DNA of 64,000 bases, taken from positions 11,632,012 to 11,696,011 of the forward strand of contig NC_030852.1 of NCBI RefSeq assembly GCF_000208745.1, read 5' to 3'. The translations under genes and the position numbers were made by a program. How positions within the stretch are numbered: position 1 is the first letter of the stretch; each line of letters starts with the position of its first letter. The notes under the pieces were generated by a model. It had not been told where the DNA came from, searched no databases, and saw nothing but the letters and a program-made list of their open reading frames with translations. Source of the DNA: Theobroma cacao. Lineage: Eukaryota; Streptophyta; Magnoliopsida; Malvales; Malvaceae. Shown in pieces: positions 21,407 through 31,053 of this stretch.

Positions 21407-21419
21407 GGCTCCGATACCA
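21407..21419 (-). other. Primer-binding site of the chromovirus (tRNA-iMet type)
   Basis: Minus strand TGGTATCGGAGCC, four bases inside the 5' LTR. It has one mismatch to the plant initiator Met-tRNA 3' end (TGGTATCAGAGCC). Confidence 0.92.
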
Positions 21420-21423
21420 AGTC

Positions 21424-23531
21424 TGTCACGACCCAAATTTCGGGCCATGACTGGCACATGGGCCTAGTGGACGTAGCCCACTAAGCCAAAGCAAGCCTCT
21501 TTACATAATCTCATTCACTATTCCATCAATTTTTCATCACCATTACTAGACCACCATTTGTAATTTGCAACTAGACGTATTTTCATAATACAACATAGAT
21601 ACCAAAAATTTACATGTTTTTTATGATCTCAAAATAAGGTTATTCATAGCCATCTCATAATGGCACCAGCATTCCAAACTATACATGCATCGTTAGCAAA
21701 ATGATTCCTAGCAATTTACATTTAATGTACATGTACTCATATAAAATACTTCTAACGACCAGCTGAGTGACTTTGGTGAGGGTACGACTATCGAATGCCA
21801 TGATACCTACCAAAAGTGAATGCAGGTGGACGCCTTAGTCTTAGTCCCAACAACCTACGAATCTAAAAACATGCAATTTAAAAGAGTGAGTATAAACTCA
21901 GTGAGTGAACATAAGAAGGGAACAAGCAATAACAAGGAATGTTTTAGAAAACATGATGCACTTACGATAAACCATGCAATTTAGTCTAAATTTTTAGATA
22001 AAACCCCTCATTTCAAACTTTAAATGTTTAATCCCTTAATGTTACAAAACCCATGATGAACCATAAAGTTGAATAGAATGAAATTTCAGCAATGACCAAG
22101 CAAGACAAACAAACAGAGGGTTTTCTCGCTGCAACGAAAAGGCATTCTCAGTTTGCATATACTTTGGTTTTTCAAAAATATCTCTCACTGAAGAAGTCCA
22201 ATTGACATGATTTCTAGGTCATTAGAAAGCTAAAAGGCTGGGCTACAACTTTGATGTTTACCACATTGCCCAGTTCTGATCGGAAAGTGGTCAAAATCTT
22301 TGTCAAAGTGAAAGCACTGCACCAAAATTTTGGAACCACCCGAGAGTTTCTCGCTGCAATGAGAATGAATCTCACCGCAGCGAGAAACAGAGTAATTTAG
22401 TTAAAAGGGGTATTGTTACATCAAAAAGCCATTTTCTTGCTAAAATGAAAGCAATTTGGGAGCAATTAACAATGCCAACATACAACACAATCACAATTAT
22501 TTTCATAAACTTTCTATAACATATATATATATATATACATACATACATACATCATCATGCATACCATCCCACCACACTCAGCTCATGTGCACTCCCTACA
22601 CGCACAATGCAATATCATCACCATCAGCTTATGTGCTCTCCCACACTGCACATAGCTAGGTCATCATCAGCTCATGTGCACTCCCACACCATACATAGTT
22701 GGGTCCTCATTATCACACAAAAGGAGCATATAAAGCATAATATACATATCAATATAATGTGAGAACGCATGAACTATTCATATTGCACATTTCACAAGAT
22801 AGAAACATTTCATCAAGGGCTTGTTCCCCAAGTATATTTTTAAAGCAAAAACAAATGAAACTTTCAAATGATTTATTTAAACATGTAGGCATTTCCCAAA
22901 ACATTTTAAAACATTTTAAAATGCAAGACTTTTGAGGGTTTTTTTAAGGTGAAAGAGTAAAAGAGTATGAAAAACCCTATAACAAGGTGTGTAAAAGCAT
23001 GAAATTTGATGTTAACTTGAGAGGGTGATGGAAGCTTTGAAAAAAGCTTTCATGGAGGATAAAAGAAACGTGAGTTGGGATGAGAAGAAGAATAAATTGT
23101 TGGAGATATGAAGAAGCTACTGGAAAAATTATATTTATAGCTAAAGCTTATCTAAACTCTACTTAAATTACGAAAATACCCTTAACAAGTTGTCTTGTTC
23201 TCCTTCAATCCTTTGTGCAATCTTTTACTCTTTTGACACTAGGACAAAGTCCATAATAGTCTAGAAATACTCAAGTTCACGAAAACTTAAAATTTCAACT
23301 CGAGATGAGAAAATAACCATTTTGCCCTACCTTGGAAATCATCATTATTTCTATTTTCTTCGTCATTTTATCCTTATTTTCATTATTCATTTACGCCTTA
23401 GGCCTACTTAGGCCTTACTATTGTTTGAAAGCATACTTCTAGGGGCTCACTAAAGAAATGACGAAATTACCTCTAGTCCGTGATATTGCATCTACTTCTA
23501 GCTACGAGTCTATAAAGATCAAGGTCTCACA
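21424..23531 (-). repeat. 5' LTR of the chromovirus
   Basis: 2108 bp, plus strand 'tgtcacgaccc' to 'aaggtctcaca'. The low-coordinate end is directly next to the primer site. Compared with the 3' LTR it has lost about 410 bp at the point after 'aaaatgcaag' (about 22926), with 'aag' microhomology at the break. It keeps the 22156-22458 segment missing in the partner. Confidence 0.92.
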
Positions 23532-23925
23532 GTAAAGCAATCATGTATTGCAGACTCTACTATGGACATAGAGTATGTTACGGCTTGTGAAGCAGCAAAG
23601 GAAGCTTTATGACTCCGTAAGTTCCTTATGGACCTTGAAATAATTCCAAATGCGGACAAGCCCATTACACTTTATTGTGACAACAGTGGAGCGGTGGCTA
23701 CCTTAAAAGAACCACAGAATCATACAGCAGCAGAACATATTGAAAGGAAGTTTCATCTCATTGAGAGATCATACAACGTGGAGAAGTACTTGTGAAGAAA
23801 ATTCCAACAGAGCAAAACCTCGTTGATTCATTCACAAAGACTATAACAGAAAAAAGTTTCAATGGTCACTTAGAAGGTTTTGGAATGAGAGATATGTCAT
23901 ACTTGCTTTAAGGCAAGTGGGAGAT
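23532..23925 (+). pseudogene. RNase H fragment and polypurine tract of Copia-A
   Basis: Plus-strand coding resumes here after the nested elements: an EYVTACEAAKEAL block, RKFLMDLEIIPNADKPITLY, then CDNSGAVATLKEPQNHTAAE and HIERKFHLI, which are copia RNase H. It is followed by a frameshift and a noncoding end with AAGTGGGAGA (23915-23924), a copia polypurine tract, immediately before the 3' LTR. One stop sits inside the first block. Confidence 0.88.
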
Positions 23926-26144
23926 TGTTAGGAATTTTAAAATATGGTGCCTTAAAAAGCAAGTCTATTATCATGTTTAATTTCATTTAATTTATTTGTA
24001 ATGAAAGTACATGTTGATAATAAGACGAAAAGTTTGTGTTAAGTAAGCATTCATTATGTAATTATTAAGGTACCATGATTCTATTGAGATATTAAAATAC
24101 ATTGTATGAAGGGTCATACATAGGAGACATGTATTTTAATTGAATCTAAAAATTGCTCACAGCCATATAATAAAGCTGCTCACTTTATTGTATTAAGGCT
24201 GTAATGTCCAAATTACTTCCAATGAAACAAATGAGATTCACTTCAAGGGAATTATGAGTCTTAAATCATTGAAATGGTGGACTTTGAGTAATGACACTAT
24301 AACATGAACTGGAATCATGTGAGAATCAAATTTAAGCTTAACCGTTACTTAAATCTTGATCTCACACTTATGCATTTGCTTATAGTAGAACTGAAATCCT
24401 AATAGATAGTGCACTCATATTTAATCTCCTTATAATCTTTAATATACCATGAGCATGATCATTATAAAGCATTAATCTAGACTCGATATGCTGGGATTAT
24501 AATCGAGATAAACATCTAGGAATATATATCCAAATAGTGGAGTTCATAGCATTAACATCACTTCTTATGATTCTAGGAAGATTAGTGATTACTCTAGGCT
24601 CAGTGGACTGATTAATTAGCTACTCATCACATCTAGATACTCAAAATATTAGATCAAGAGTATTGAATCATTAATTGGATGAAATTTGAGACTATGCGAC
24701 AAAATTGACATAAAAGGTAAAATGGTAATTTCACCTTTTGTCATTGGATGGTTATGAGGGTTCATAATATAAGGTTTTCAATTAGAAAATTAATAATTAA
24801 TATCAAGTATTGAATCATTTCTTGTAATTATAGTTAATCTAAGAGTGCAACCATGAATCTATGGTGGAGTGATTTCATGGTTAATAAGCTTCAATTATCT
24901 TAATGACATTAAGAATAACTCTACCTTTATTGGAGCTTGGAATATCTATGTCCAAATAGATTCCATACTTAGCTTCGTAGAATTCAACTTATTTAAGTTG
25001 GAATGCATGTTTCATATGATTAATTAAATTGTGTACAAAAATGGCAACTTTAACATGTTTTGTCTTAATTTAGACAAGAAAACATGTTTGTCTAAATTTG
25101 GACAAGGAAACAACTTTTGTCTTAATTTAGATAAGAAAACATGTTTGTCTTAATTTAAATAATAAAGCATGCTTTCTTTTAATTTAGACAAGAAAACATG
25201 TTTGTCTTAATTTAAGACTAGAAAAATATGTTTTGTCTTGATCTAAACAAGAAAACATGTTTGTCTCAATTTAGATAAGATAACATGTTTTGTTTTAATT
25301 AAAGAGAAGAGTTAACTTAAATTAAGATAATGCTAGAAAAATTCTTACAAAATGATTCTAGACATCCATGTTGATAAAAGGAGGCTTTATGTTTGACAAG
25401 TACTCTTTTATTTATTATTAATTATTTTTAAATAAAGATTGATAATAATAAAATAAGAGTTATTATTCAACAAGGAGTTTTATTTTATCAAGAACTCTTA
25501 ATGATAATTAAAGAATTAAATTATTTATTTTTTAATTTTAATTTTGATAATTATGGACCATGTTTGATACTTTCATAACTCTAAATAGATAGTCAAGATT
25601 GAATCAAAGGTATTTGATTTTGATTAAACCTTTGAGACAAGAGTTTTAATAAAAAAAGAAAAGAAATGTACGTATCTTTCTTGAAAAAGTTTTAGCCATC
25701 ACTCTTTTCTTCCTCCTCCTAACTTTGTCGTACCTCTCTTATTCTCTCCCATTCTTGGCTGAATTTTTTTAAAGAAAAATAACCATTAATTTTAAGAAGA
25801 AAAGAGAGACAAAATCAATTACCATCATATAGTTTAACATTCCACACCTTGTCCACTCAAGATTCAAGTTGAAAGCATTTTTGAAGAATAAGTGGTAAAT
25901 TTATTTGGTCGAGAAATCAATCGTTGGTGTGGTGGTGTACGAAAATAAGAATCTCAAAATAATAGGTACATTTTATCTTACTTTAATAGATTCTTAATTT
26001 TAGGATGTGATTATGTTACTTGCAATATAAATGATGTGTTTTTCCACTTGTGTAATTGGATTACTTGCTTCCTTTATAAAAGAAAATTTTTTAAAATAAA
26101 TGCTTTACACAAACACATTAATGCACTTAGATCCAACTCCATCA
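23926..26144 (+). repeat. 3' LTR of Copia-A
   Basis: 2219 bp, starting TGTTAGGAATT and ending CCAACTCCATCA. Homologous to 2800-4950. It carries about nine units of the hairpin minisatellite (25051-25310), two more than the 5' LTR. Confidence 0.92.
25051..25310 (+). repeat. Hairpin minisatellite in the 3' LTR of Copia-A
   Basis: About nine units of 28-33 bp built from an AACATGTT palindrome and a TTGTCTTAATTTAGACAA inverted repeat, as in the 5' LTR. Confidence 0.85.
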
Positions 26145-26656
26145 AGGTGGCATAGCAGTGCTGGTCCTCGGAGGCTACATCACTACCTTTTCTGCATAGT
26201 TGTTGTGTAGTTTGCAACAATCTTTCAACTTCCACATGATTTTAACCATGATTCAATTAGAATTGGGTGTAGTGCTACACATCAAATTGTAGCCTTTCAT
26301 TTCAACTTTCGAATGGTCTAAGAATCTTGTTGATTGAACTTTTATAGCTCAAGTTACGCTCAAATTATTGTAGCATGGTAAAAAATCTCCTTAAGCATCT
26401 TTACACAGTTCTTTGCCATTTAAACCCCACATTCTTGCACACCTTTAATAAAAAATGACTAAATCAGTAGAGGATAAAAATAAGGTTTTTATACTGAAAA
26501 TAAGCTAAGAAAAGCTCAATTAAAAATACTAAAACATGCATTAAACTTATTAATAAAAAGATGTAAAAATGACATAAAAATGACTAAAAAGCATGAAGAC
26601 TTCATTTTTTTTATGCTCAACAAAGTGCAAGATAACTTTATAAAATAGAGTTATCA
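26145..26656 (-). mobile_element. Athila-like LTR, second half
   Basis: Corresponds to the right-hand half of the solo LTR at 38943-40375. Shared features include the Lys/Asn-like AT-rich run of 'aaaatgactaaa' words and the terminal 'ataaaatagagttatca' (solo copy: ataaaatataattatca). It continues the LTR broken at 2799. Confidence 0.65.
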
Positions 26657-26904
26657 CAATCCACCACATTCATACAATATCCATACATTATTATAGTACT
26701 CACAAGTATATAAACATCATCACATCATTATGGAGCTTCTTTACATAATGTGGGGAACACTAACCATTCATTCATCACATAGGTATTATCACACAAGTAT
26801 GAAACTTCTCAACAAAGTGTGTGATTTAGTCTCATTTCATTTCAATATTCACATTATACATATATCATCTGTGGTTTGGCACATATCTCGTACCCATATC
26901 ATTG
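26657..26904. other. Unassigned AT-rich stretch
   Basis: Noncoding, with loosely repeated words ('cacaagtat', 'cttctttacataatgtg', 'cttctcaacaaagtgtg') that suggest LTR-derived DNA. No end, TSD or gene was recognised. Confidence 0.4.
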
Positions 26905-26998
26905 ATAGGAATTCGAGAATATAGTGCCTTGAAAAGCAAGTATATTCTCATTTTTAATTCTTTTTATTTTATTTGTAATGAAAGTACATTTTGATTGC
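26905..26998 (+). mobile_element. First about 94 bp of a Copia-A-family LTR
   Basis: 'ataggaattcgagaatat' followed by 'agtgccttgaaaagcaag' and 'atttgtaatgaaagtacatt' matches the start of the LTRs at 2800 and 23926. The match stops at the LINE junction. Confidence 0.8.
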
Positions 26999-28270
26999 AA
27001 GGCAGACAACAGCTCCAAGGAGAATATTCCTACAACAATATCCTAGCAAAAGGAATTCTGTGATTGAAAAAGGAGAAGGAATGCTTGAAGAACAACAAGA
27101 AGCCATTATTTCTACTGTTGTTGCATCTTGGGCTTTGGTAGGTGAGAAGGCTGATGACAATACCGAAGCTGGACATCACTTAGATGAGGGCACAGATAAT
27201 TATAAGAATTCATCAAATCAAAAAATTGAGCCAGTCGGTAAGCAAATCAAAGGAGACACAGATGTCACGTTGCATGGAAAAGAAGTAATGCCACTTGAGG
27301 AGTCTACAAGATCTAGGGAGAAAGTTGAGACATCACCCACAAGGTGTGAGGAACCAGCGGTAGGTGGGCCGGCCCCACATTCTTCGAATCACGTGCTTGG
27401 AGAAAGAGCCACGGGCATGAGGGAGCAAAATATATCTATGCATGATGGGACGCCGCAGCAGAAAAGTGGGAAAGCAATAGTAGGTCAACGTTTAAAAAAT
27501 AATTTATCTGTGGTTGAAGGGATGCCGCGGCAGAATGCTGGGCATGCAAGTGTAAGTCAGCCTTTAAAAAGTGATTTTATAGAGCAATTAGCGCAGATAA
27601 AGGCTATGAGGGAGCTGAGTTTAACTGTGCATGATGGAATGCCACAGCAGAAAAATGGGAAAGCAGGTGCAGGTCAGAATTTAAAAAATGATTTATTTGT
27701 GCAAGAAAGGATGCCGCAATAGAAAGCTGGGCATGCAAGTACAGGTCAGCGTTTAAAAAATGATTTTATAGAGCCATTAGCATAGGCAACGGATATGAGG
27801 CAGGAGAAGGGACAACAAATGGTAGAAAGAGGGTCGGGGGGCCAAAATATGTCAGTGGATACTATAGAAGGGAGTGGAGAGTACAATCCAATAATAGGAG
27901 AAATCCAATAACAGGAGAAGGTGAAAGTCAAACTCGACACCAAGCTGGACATATTTGAGCTACTTCTAATCTAGCCTATTCATGTGAAATGATGGAAGGA
28001 AATGAAAATAATCCTCCAACTTTAGAGTCCACCTCGGGTAAGTATATGTATAATAAAGAAATAAGTGTTGTTCTTTCCTTCTCAGGTACTCATTCTTTGG
28101 AGATGGAAGTTCATCCACTGGTGAGACGTAGCAGGCATTCGGATAATGCAGCGTCAATTGGGAAAATAATCAATCTGGCCTCGGAGGAAGCAGTGGAAAT
28201 GGGAGAAAATTATGGAATCTCTAATGAAGATTCCATCTCAATAAGTTATGCTGCTAGAACCAGATCATGA
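26999..28270 (+). pseudogene. LINE ORF1, C-terminal part with 63-codon tandem repeat
   Basis: Open from 26991 to a TAG at 27720, then readable further in the same frame to about 27785; after a shift another open frame runs 27989-28270. The product is hydrophilic and rich in Gln, Lys and Glu. A higher-order repeat of 189 bp (27441 and 27630) alternates a DGxPQQKxGKAxxGQxLKN unit with an ExMPxQxAGHASxxQxLK unit. The TAG falls in the second copy, where the first has a Gln codon. Plant L1 ORF1 proteins are RNA-binding and often have variable C-termini; the N-terminal DUF4283 and zinc-knuckle part is missing here. The last codon overlaps the ORF2 start (ATGA, 28267-28270). Confidence 0.65.
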
Positions 28271-28796
28271 TTAGTGCACTTATATGGAATGTAAGGGGTA
28301 TTTCTAGTGCAGTAATCCAAAGAAGGATCAAGAAATTACAGTTATTGCATAAAATAAAAATTTTAGTGATATTGGAGCCAATGGTGGATGCTTTTAAAGC
28401 TAAATTTATCATAAGAAAATTGGGTTTTGAAAAAGTCTTCAAGATGTGCTCCCAAAAGATATGGCTATTTCATTCTTTTGATTTGAATTGTGAAGTGTTG
28501 CTAGATCACATTCAATGTCTGCATGTCAAGCTTAACATGCCATGGCTGGAAGTCCCTCTATTGGCATCCTTCATCTATGCAAAATGTACCAGGTTAGAGA
28601 GGTTAATACTTTGGGATTGCTTGAGGAACTTGGCAATTAATATTCATACACCGTGGATAGTTGGGGGCGATTTTAATGCCATTATACATAATGGAGAACG
28701 GTTGAATGGAGCTGTGCCACATGCAGGTTCTATGGAAGATTTTGCTACTGCTTTGCTAGATTGTGGGTTAATTGATGGTGGATATGAAGGAAACCC
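26999..28796 (+). mobile_element. Truncated L1-type LINE (ORF1 tail and ORF2 start)
   Basis: A non-LTR retrotransposon piece: the C-terminal low-complexity half of ORF1, then ORF2 beginning with the AP-endonuclease domain. It is cut on the left by a copia LTR fragment and on the right inside the endonuclease, where 55 bp of chromovirus LTR end follows. No reverse transcriptase, poly-A tail or target duplication is left. Confidence 0.85.
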
Positions 28797-28800
28797 ATAG
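28267..28800 (+). pseudogene. LINE ORF2 start: AP-type endonuclease domain
   Basis: A 177-codon open frame starting MISALIWNVRGISS, the typical start of plant L1 ORF2, with the catalytic Asn in WNVRG. A VILEPMVD block carries the metal-binding Glu, and the WIVGGDFNAIIHNGER block contains the GDFN catalytic Asp-Asn pair. The domain nicks target DNA during target-primed reverse transcription. It ends at a TAG created by the junction at 28797, before the final SDH block of the domain, and no reverse transcriptase follows. The start is supported by the overlapping ORF1 stop. Confidence 0.9.
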
Positions 28801-28852
28801 TCCGTGTTATCTCGTCTACTTTTAATTACTAGTCTATAGAGGTCGAGGTCGA
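28798..28852 (-). mobile_element. 55 bp scrap of chromovirus LTR end
   Basis: 'tagtccgtgttatctcgtct' to 'gtctatagaggtcgaggtc' matches the plus-strand right end of the LTRs at 16270 and 23531 ('agtccgtgatattgcatct' to 'gtctataaagatcaaggtc'). The terminal tctcaca is missing. Confidence 0.7.
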
Positions 28853-28859
28853 ACAAACT

Positions 28860-29353
28860 TGGTGTCTCAAGTCTAGGGAGTGTTTACACAACTAACACAT
28901 GAGAAGTATTGCATAAACACTTGAGTGAAATACTAAATGCACTTCTCATGGCGGGTCATGTTCAGTGAACTTGTTCTCCTAGGAAAGCACCTACATTATA
29001 GTTCCAAGTATCTCTATACTTCAACCTATAAGATCGGTTGCTTACTTCTCAAGTAAGGAACATAGAATGTACCAGTCTCTAAGTATCATTGATGTCCAGT
29101 CTTAATGATACATTGACCATGAACATTTTGAGATTACACTTTGATGCATAAGGTTCTCATAACTGCAACCCATTATAATTCCCTTGCAAGGCATATTAAT
29201 CTCATGGACTTCATCCAATTAGACTTATAACTTATTATAATTGATGTCTTATTGATGAAGGAAAACCTTTAATCATTCAACATGAATGATGCTGTTACAT
29301 GATTAGAATCAAGCTTTAACCAATCCCAATTGGCTGCAGGGCTCATCCCAACA
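28860..29353 (-). repeat. 3' LTR of Copia-B, truncated
   Basis: From 'ggtgtctcaagtctaggga' to 'gctcatcccaaca' it aligns with 38343-38842. About 1.57 kb corresponding to 36776-38342 is missing. Confidence 0.9.
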
Positions 29354-30430
29354 TCTCCCACTAGCACAAAGCCAATTGCTACCTCATCGTATGTGGATTC
29401 AAATCCATCTAACAATCGTGTCTCCATGTAGACTCGCTTGTGCCCTTCAATGTGGTTAATTGCTTTTATCTATCTTCATGATGTCAACGCATCACATCAT
29501 GTCATATTACTATATCTAGATCCAATGAGACCCAAGTTCTACTATTATGGCTGCATTGTTACATTAACAATGTTCAAAACCCTTTATTAGTTCCATGAAC
29601 TAGCGATCTAAATATCTTCCTATTTGAGCCCTTTATAATAGGATGTATATGACTTTATTTATATACACGTATAATCCCTTTTGCTCCTTAAGACCATTCC
29701 AACTAGACTATGTTGCATGCATCATATGCATGTGTCACTCTATGTTATGCCATTTGGCCCTTTTAAACTTTTATTGTCATGCTCCCACTAAATCCAAGAT
29801 CCTTTATGAAAGTAATATTCAAACTCTTTTGAATATTCCATGATATATATACATCTCAATGTATGCTTGGAATCATATTGGTTTGGAATATCATAATGGG
29901 CTTTTATGTTGGAGAGATATGGACCAAATCATATTGCAATATGAAGTTGCTTGCTTTCTTGAACATTCATCTCTATGTTTTGCTCTTAAGAAAGTTCCAT
30001 TTTATATGAATCAGTATTCAACCTTTTGATCAATTGAACATAATTCAATTGATCAAATATCATTGCAAGGATAAACATGAAGCATGGATAATTAAATATG
30101 ACATAATTATTCCAAATAATTATTCAAACTTGAAACATATAAGCTTCCACATCCAAATGCTAAAGACAAATGTTTCACTAGCCATTCCCATGGCAATCAC
30201 ATAATTAATGTTTCAAAAACATCCAAATAAATTATCCAACATGTCGAGATAAATAGGAGTGTAACCATCAAATGTAGCATTTAATGCTTTAGGTAGTCCA
30301 TCCATGTGGTCACCTCCTCAGCCAAAATCTTACTCATCTTTATCTTTGGTCCCTGCAATATCTCAAACATATGAGAACCAACTTTGAGGTATCATAGACC
30401 TTTAATATATAAAGTAGAATTATTTAGCAA
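29354..30430 (-). other. Polypurine tract and noncoding 3' region of Copia-B
   Basis: Minus strand GTGCTAGTGGGAGA (29354-29367) directly before the LTR is a polypurine tract. The rest is noncoding, with no recognisable pol remains in any frame. Short ORFs here have no familiar content. Confidence 0.7.
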
Positions 30431-30439
30431 ATGGTACCT

Positions 30440-31053
30440 GAATCAAAAACTTCAATAAGCTTCTTTTTATTGCTCACAGTAGCTAGGTACTCCTTGCAGT
30501 TCATCCTCTAATGCCCAAGTTTGCCACAATGATGGCAAATGTCCTTCTCTTTATCCTTTTTAACACCTCCCTTAAGCTTCAAGGCCTTATCATTTTGGGA
30601 TTTTACCTTCTTCCCTTTTTGGGCTTTCTTCTTCTGTTGCTTCGTATGAGCCTTGGAAGAAGAAACAAGAAGCAATTATCCCTTATCTTTCCTGATGGAC
30701 CTCTCTACTGTGTCTAGCATATTCAGAAGTTCGAGAAGAGTGGCTTCCAATCGATTCATATGGAAGTTCAACACGAACTGACTAAAGCTTTCAAAAAGAG
30801 ATTATAGAACTAAGTCTATACTTAGCTCATGATCCATTGCTAATCCCAATTATCCAAGTCTTTCGATGAGTCCAATCATCTTCAGCACATGGGGTCTAAC
30901 AGAACTGTCTTCTGCCATCTTGCATCGGAATAGTTCTTTAGAGATCTCATATCTCTCAGTGCGCCCTTCCTTATCGAACAATTCTCTAAGGTGAAGAATC
31001 ATGGATTGGACATCCATATGCTCATGTTGCTTTTGGAGCTCAGAAGTCATACT
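30440..31053 (-). pseudogene. gag of Copia-B, C-terminal part
   Basis: Minus-strand reading contains LQKQHEHMDVQSMILHLREL then FDKEGRTERYEISKELFRCK and HVLKMIGLIERLG, the copia UBN2 Gag core. A Lys-rich linker follows (30600-30690), then a zinc knuckle DICHHCGKLGH..RMNC at about 30493-30545. After it come EYLATVSNKKKLIEVFDSG residues, which in complete relatives lead straight into protease. The frame is interrupted by stops. The N-terminal part lies at 33993-34227, beyond the inserted solo LTR. Confidence 0.85.

Larger units (their letters stand above)
14453..23531 (-). mobile_element. Tekay/Del-like chromovirus (Ty3/gypsy), nearly complete but decayed
   Basis: Minus-strand order: 5' LTR (21424-23531), primer site, gag, protease, reverse transcriptase, RNase H, integrase with chromodomain-like end, polypurine tract, 3' LTR (14453-16270, truncated). 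The gene order and the C-terminal domain place it among chromoviruses. All domains are recognisable but split by stops and frameshifts. The low-coordinate end of the 3' LTR (about 374 bp, equivalent to 21424-21797) is missing, so the element is joined directly to SIRE-1. Its other flank is the RNase H part of Copia-A. Confidence 0.9.
2800..26144 (+). mobile_element. Copia-A: nested, internally deleted Ty1/copia element
   Basis: This element is bounded by two homologous LTRs of about 2.2 kb. Inside are a Met-tRNA primer site, gag, the start of protease, then two later insertions (7961-14452 and 14453-23531), and finally an RNase H fragment and polypurine tract before the 3' LTR. Integrase and reverse transcriptase are missing, evidently lost with the deletion that joined the two inner elements. 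No matching 5 bp target duplication was found (aaaat on the left, aggtg on the right). The insertion therefore either lost its duplication or later recombined. Confidence 0.85.
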
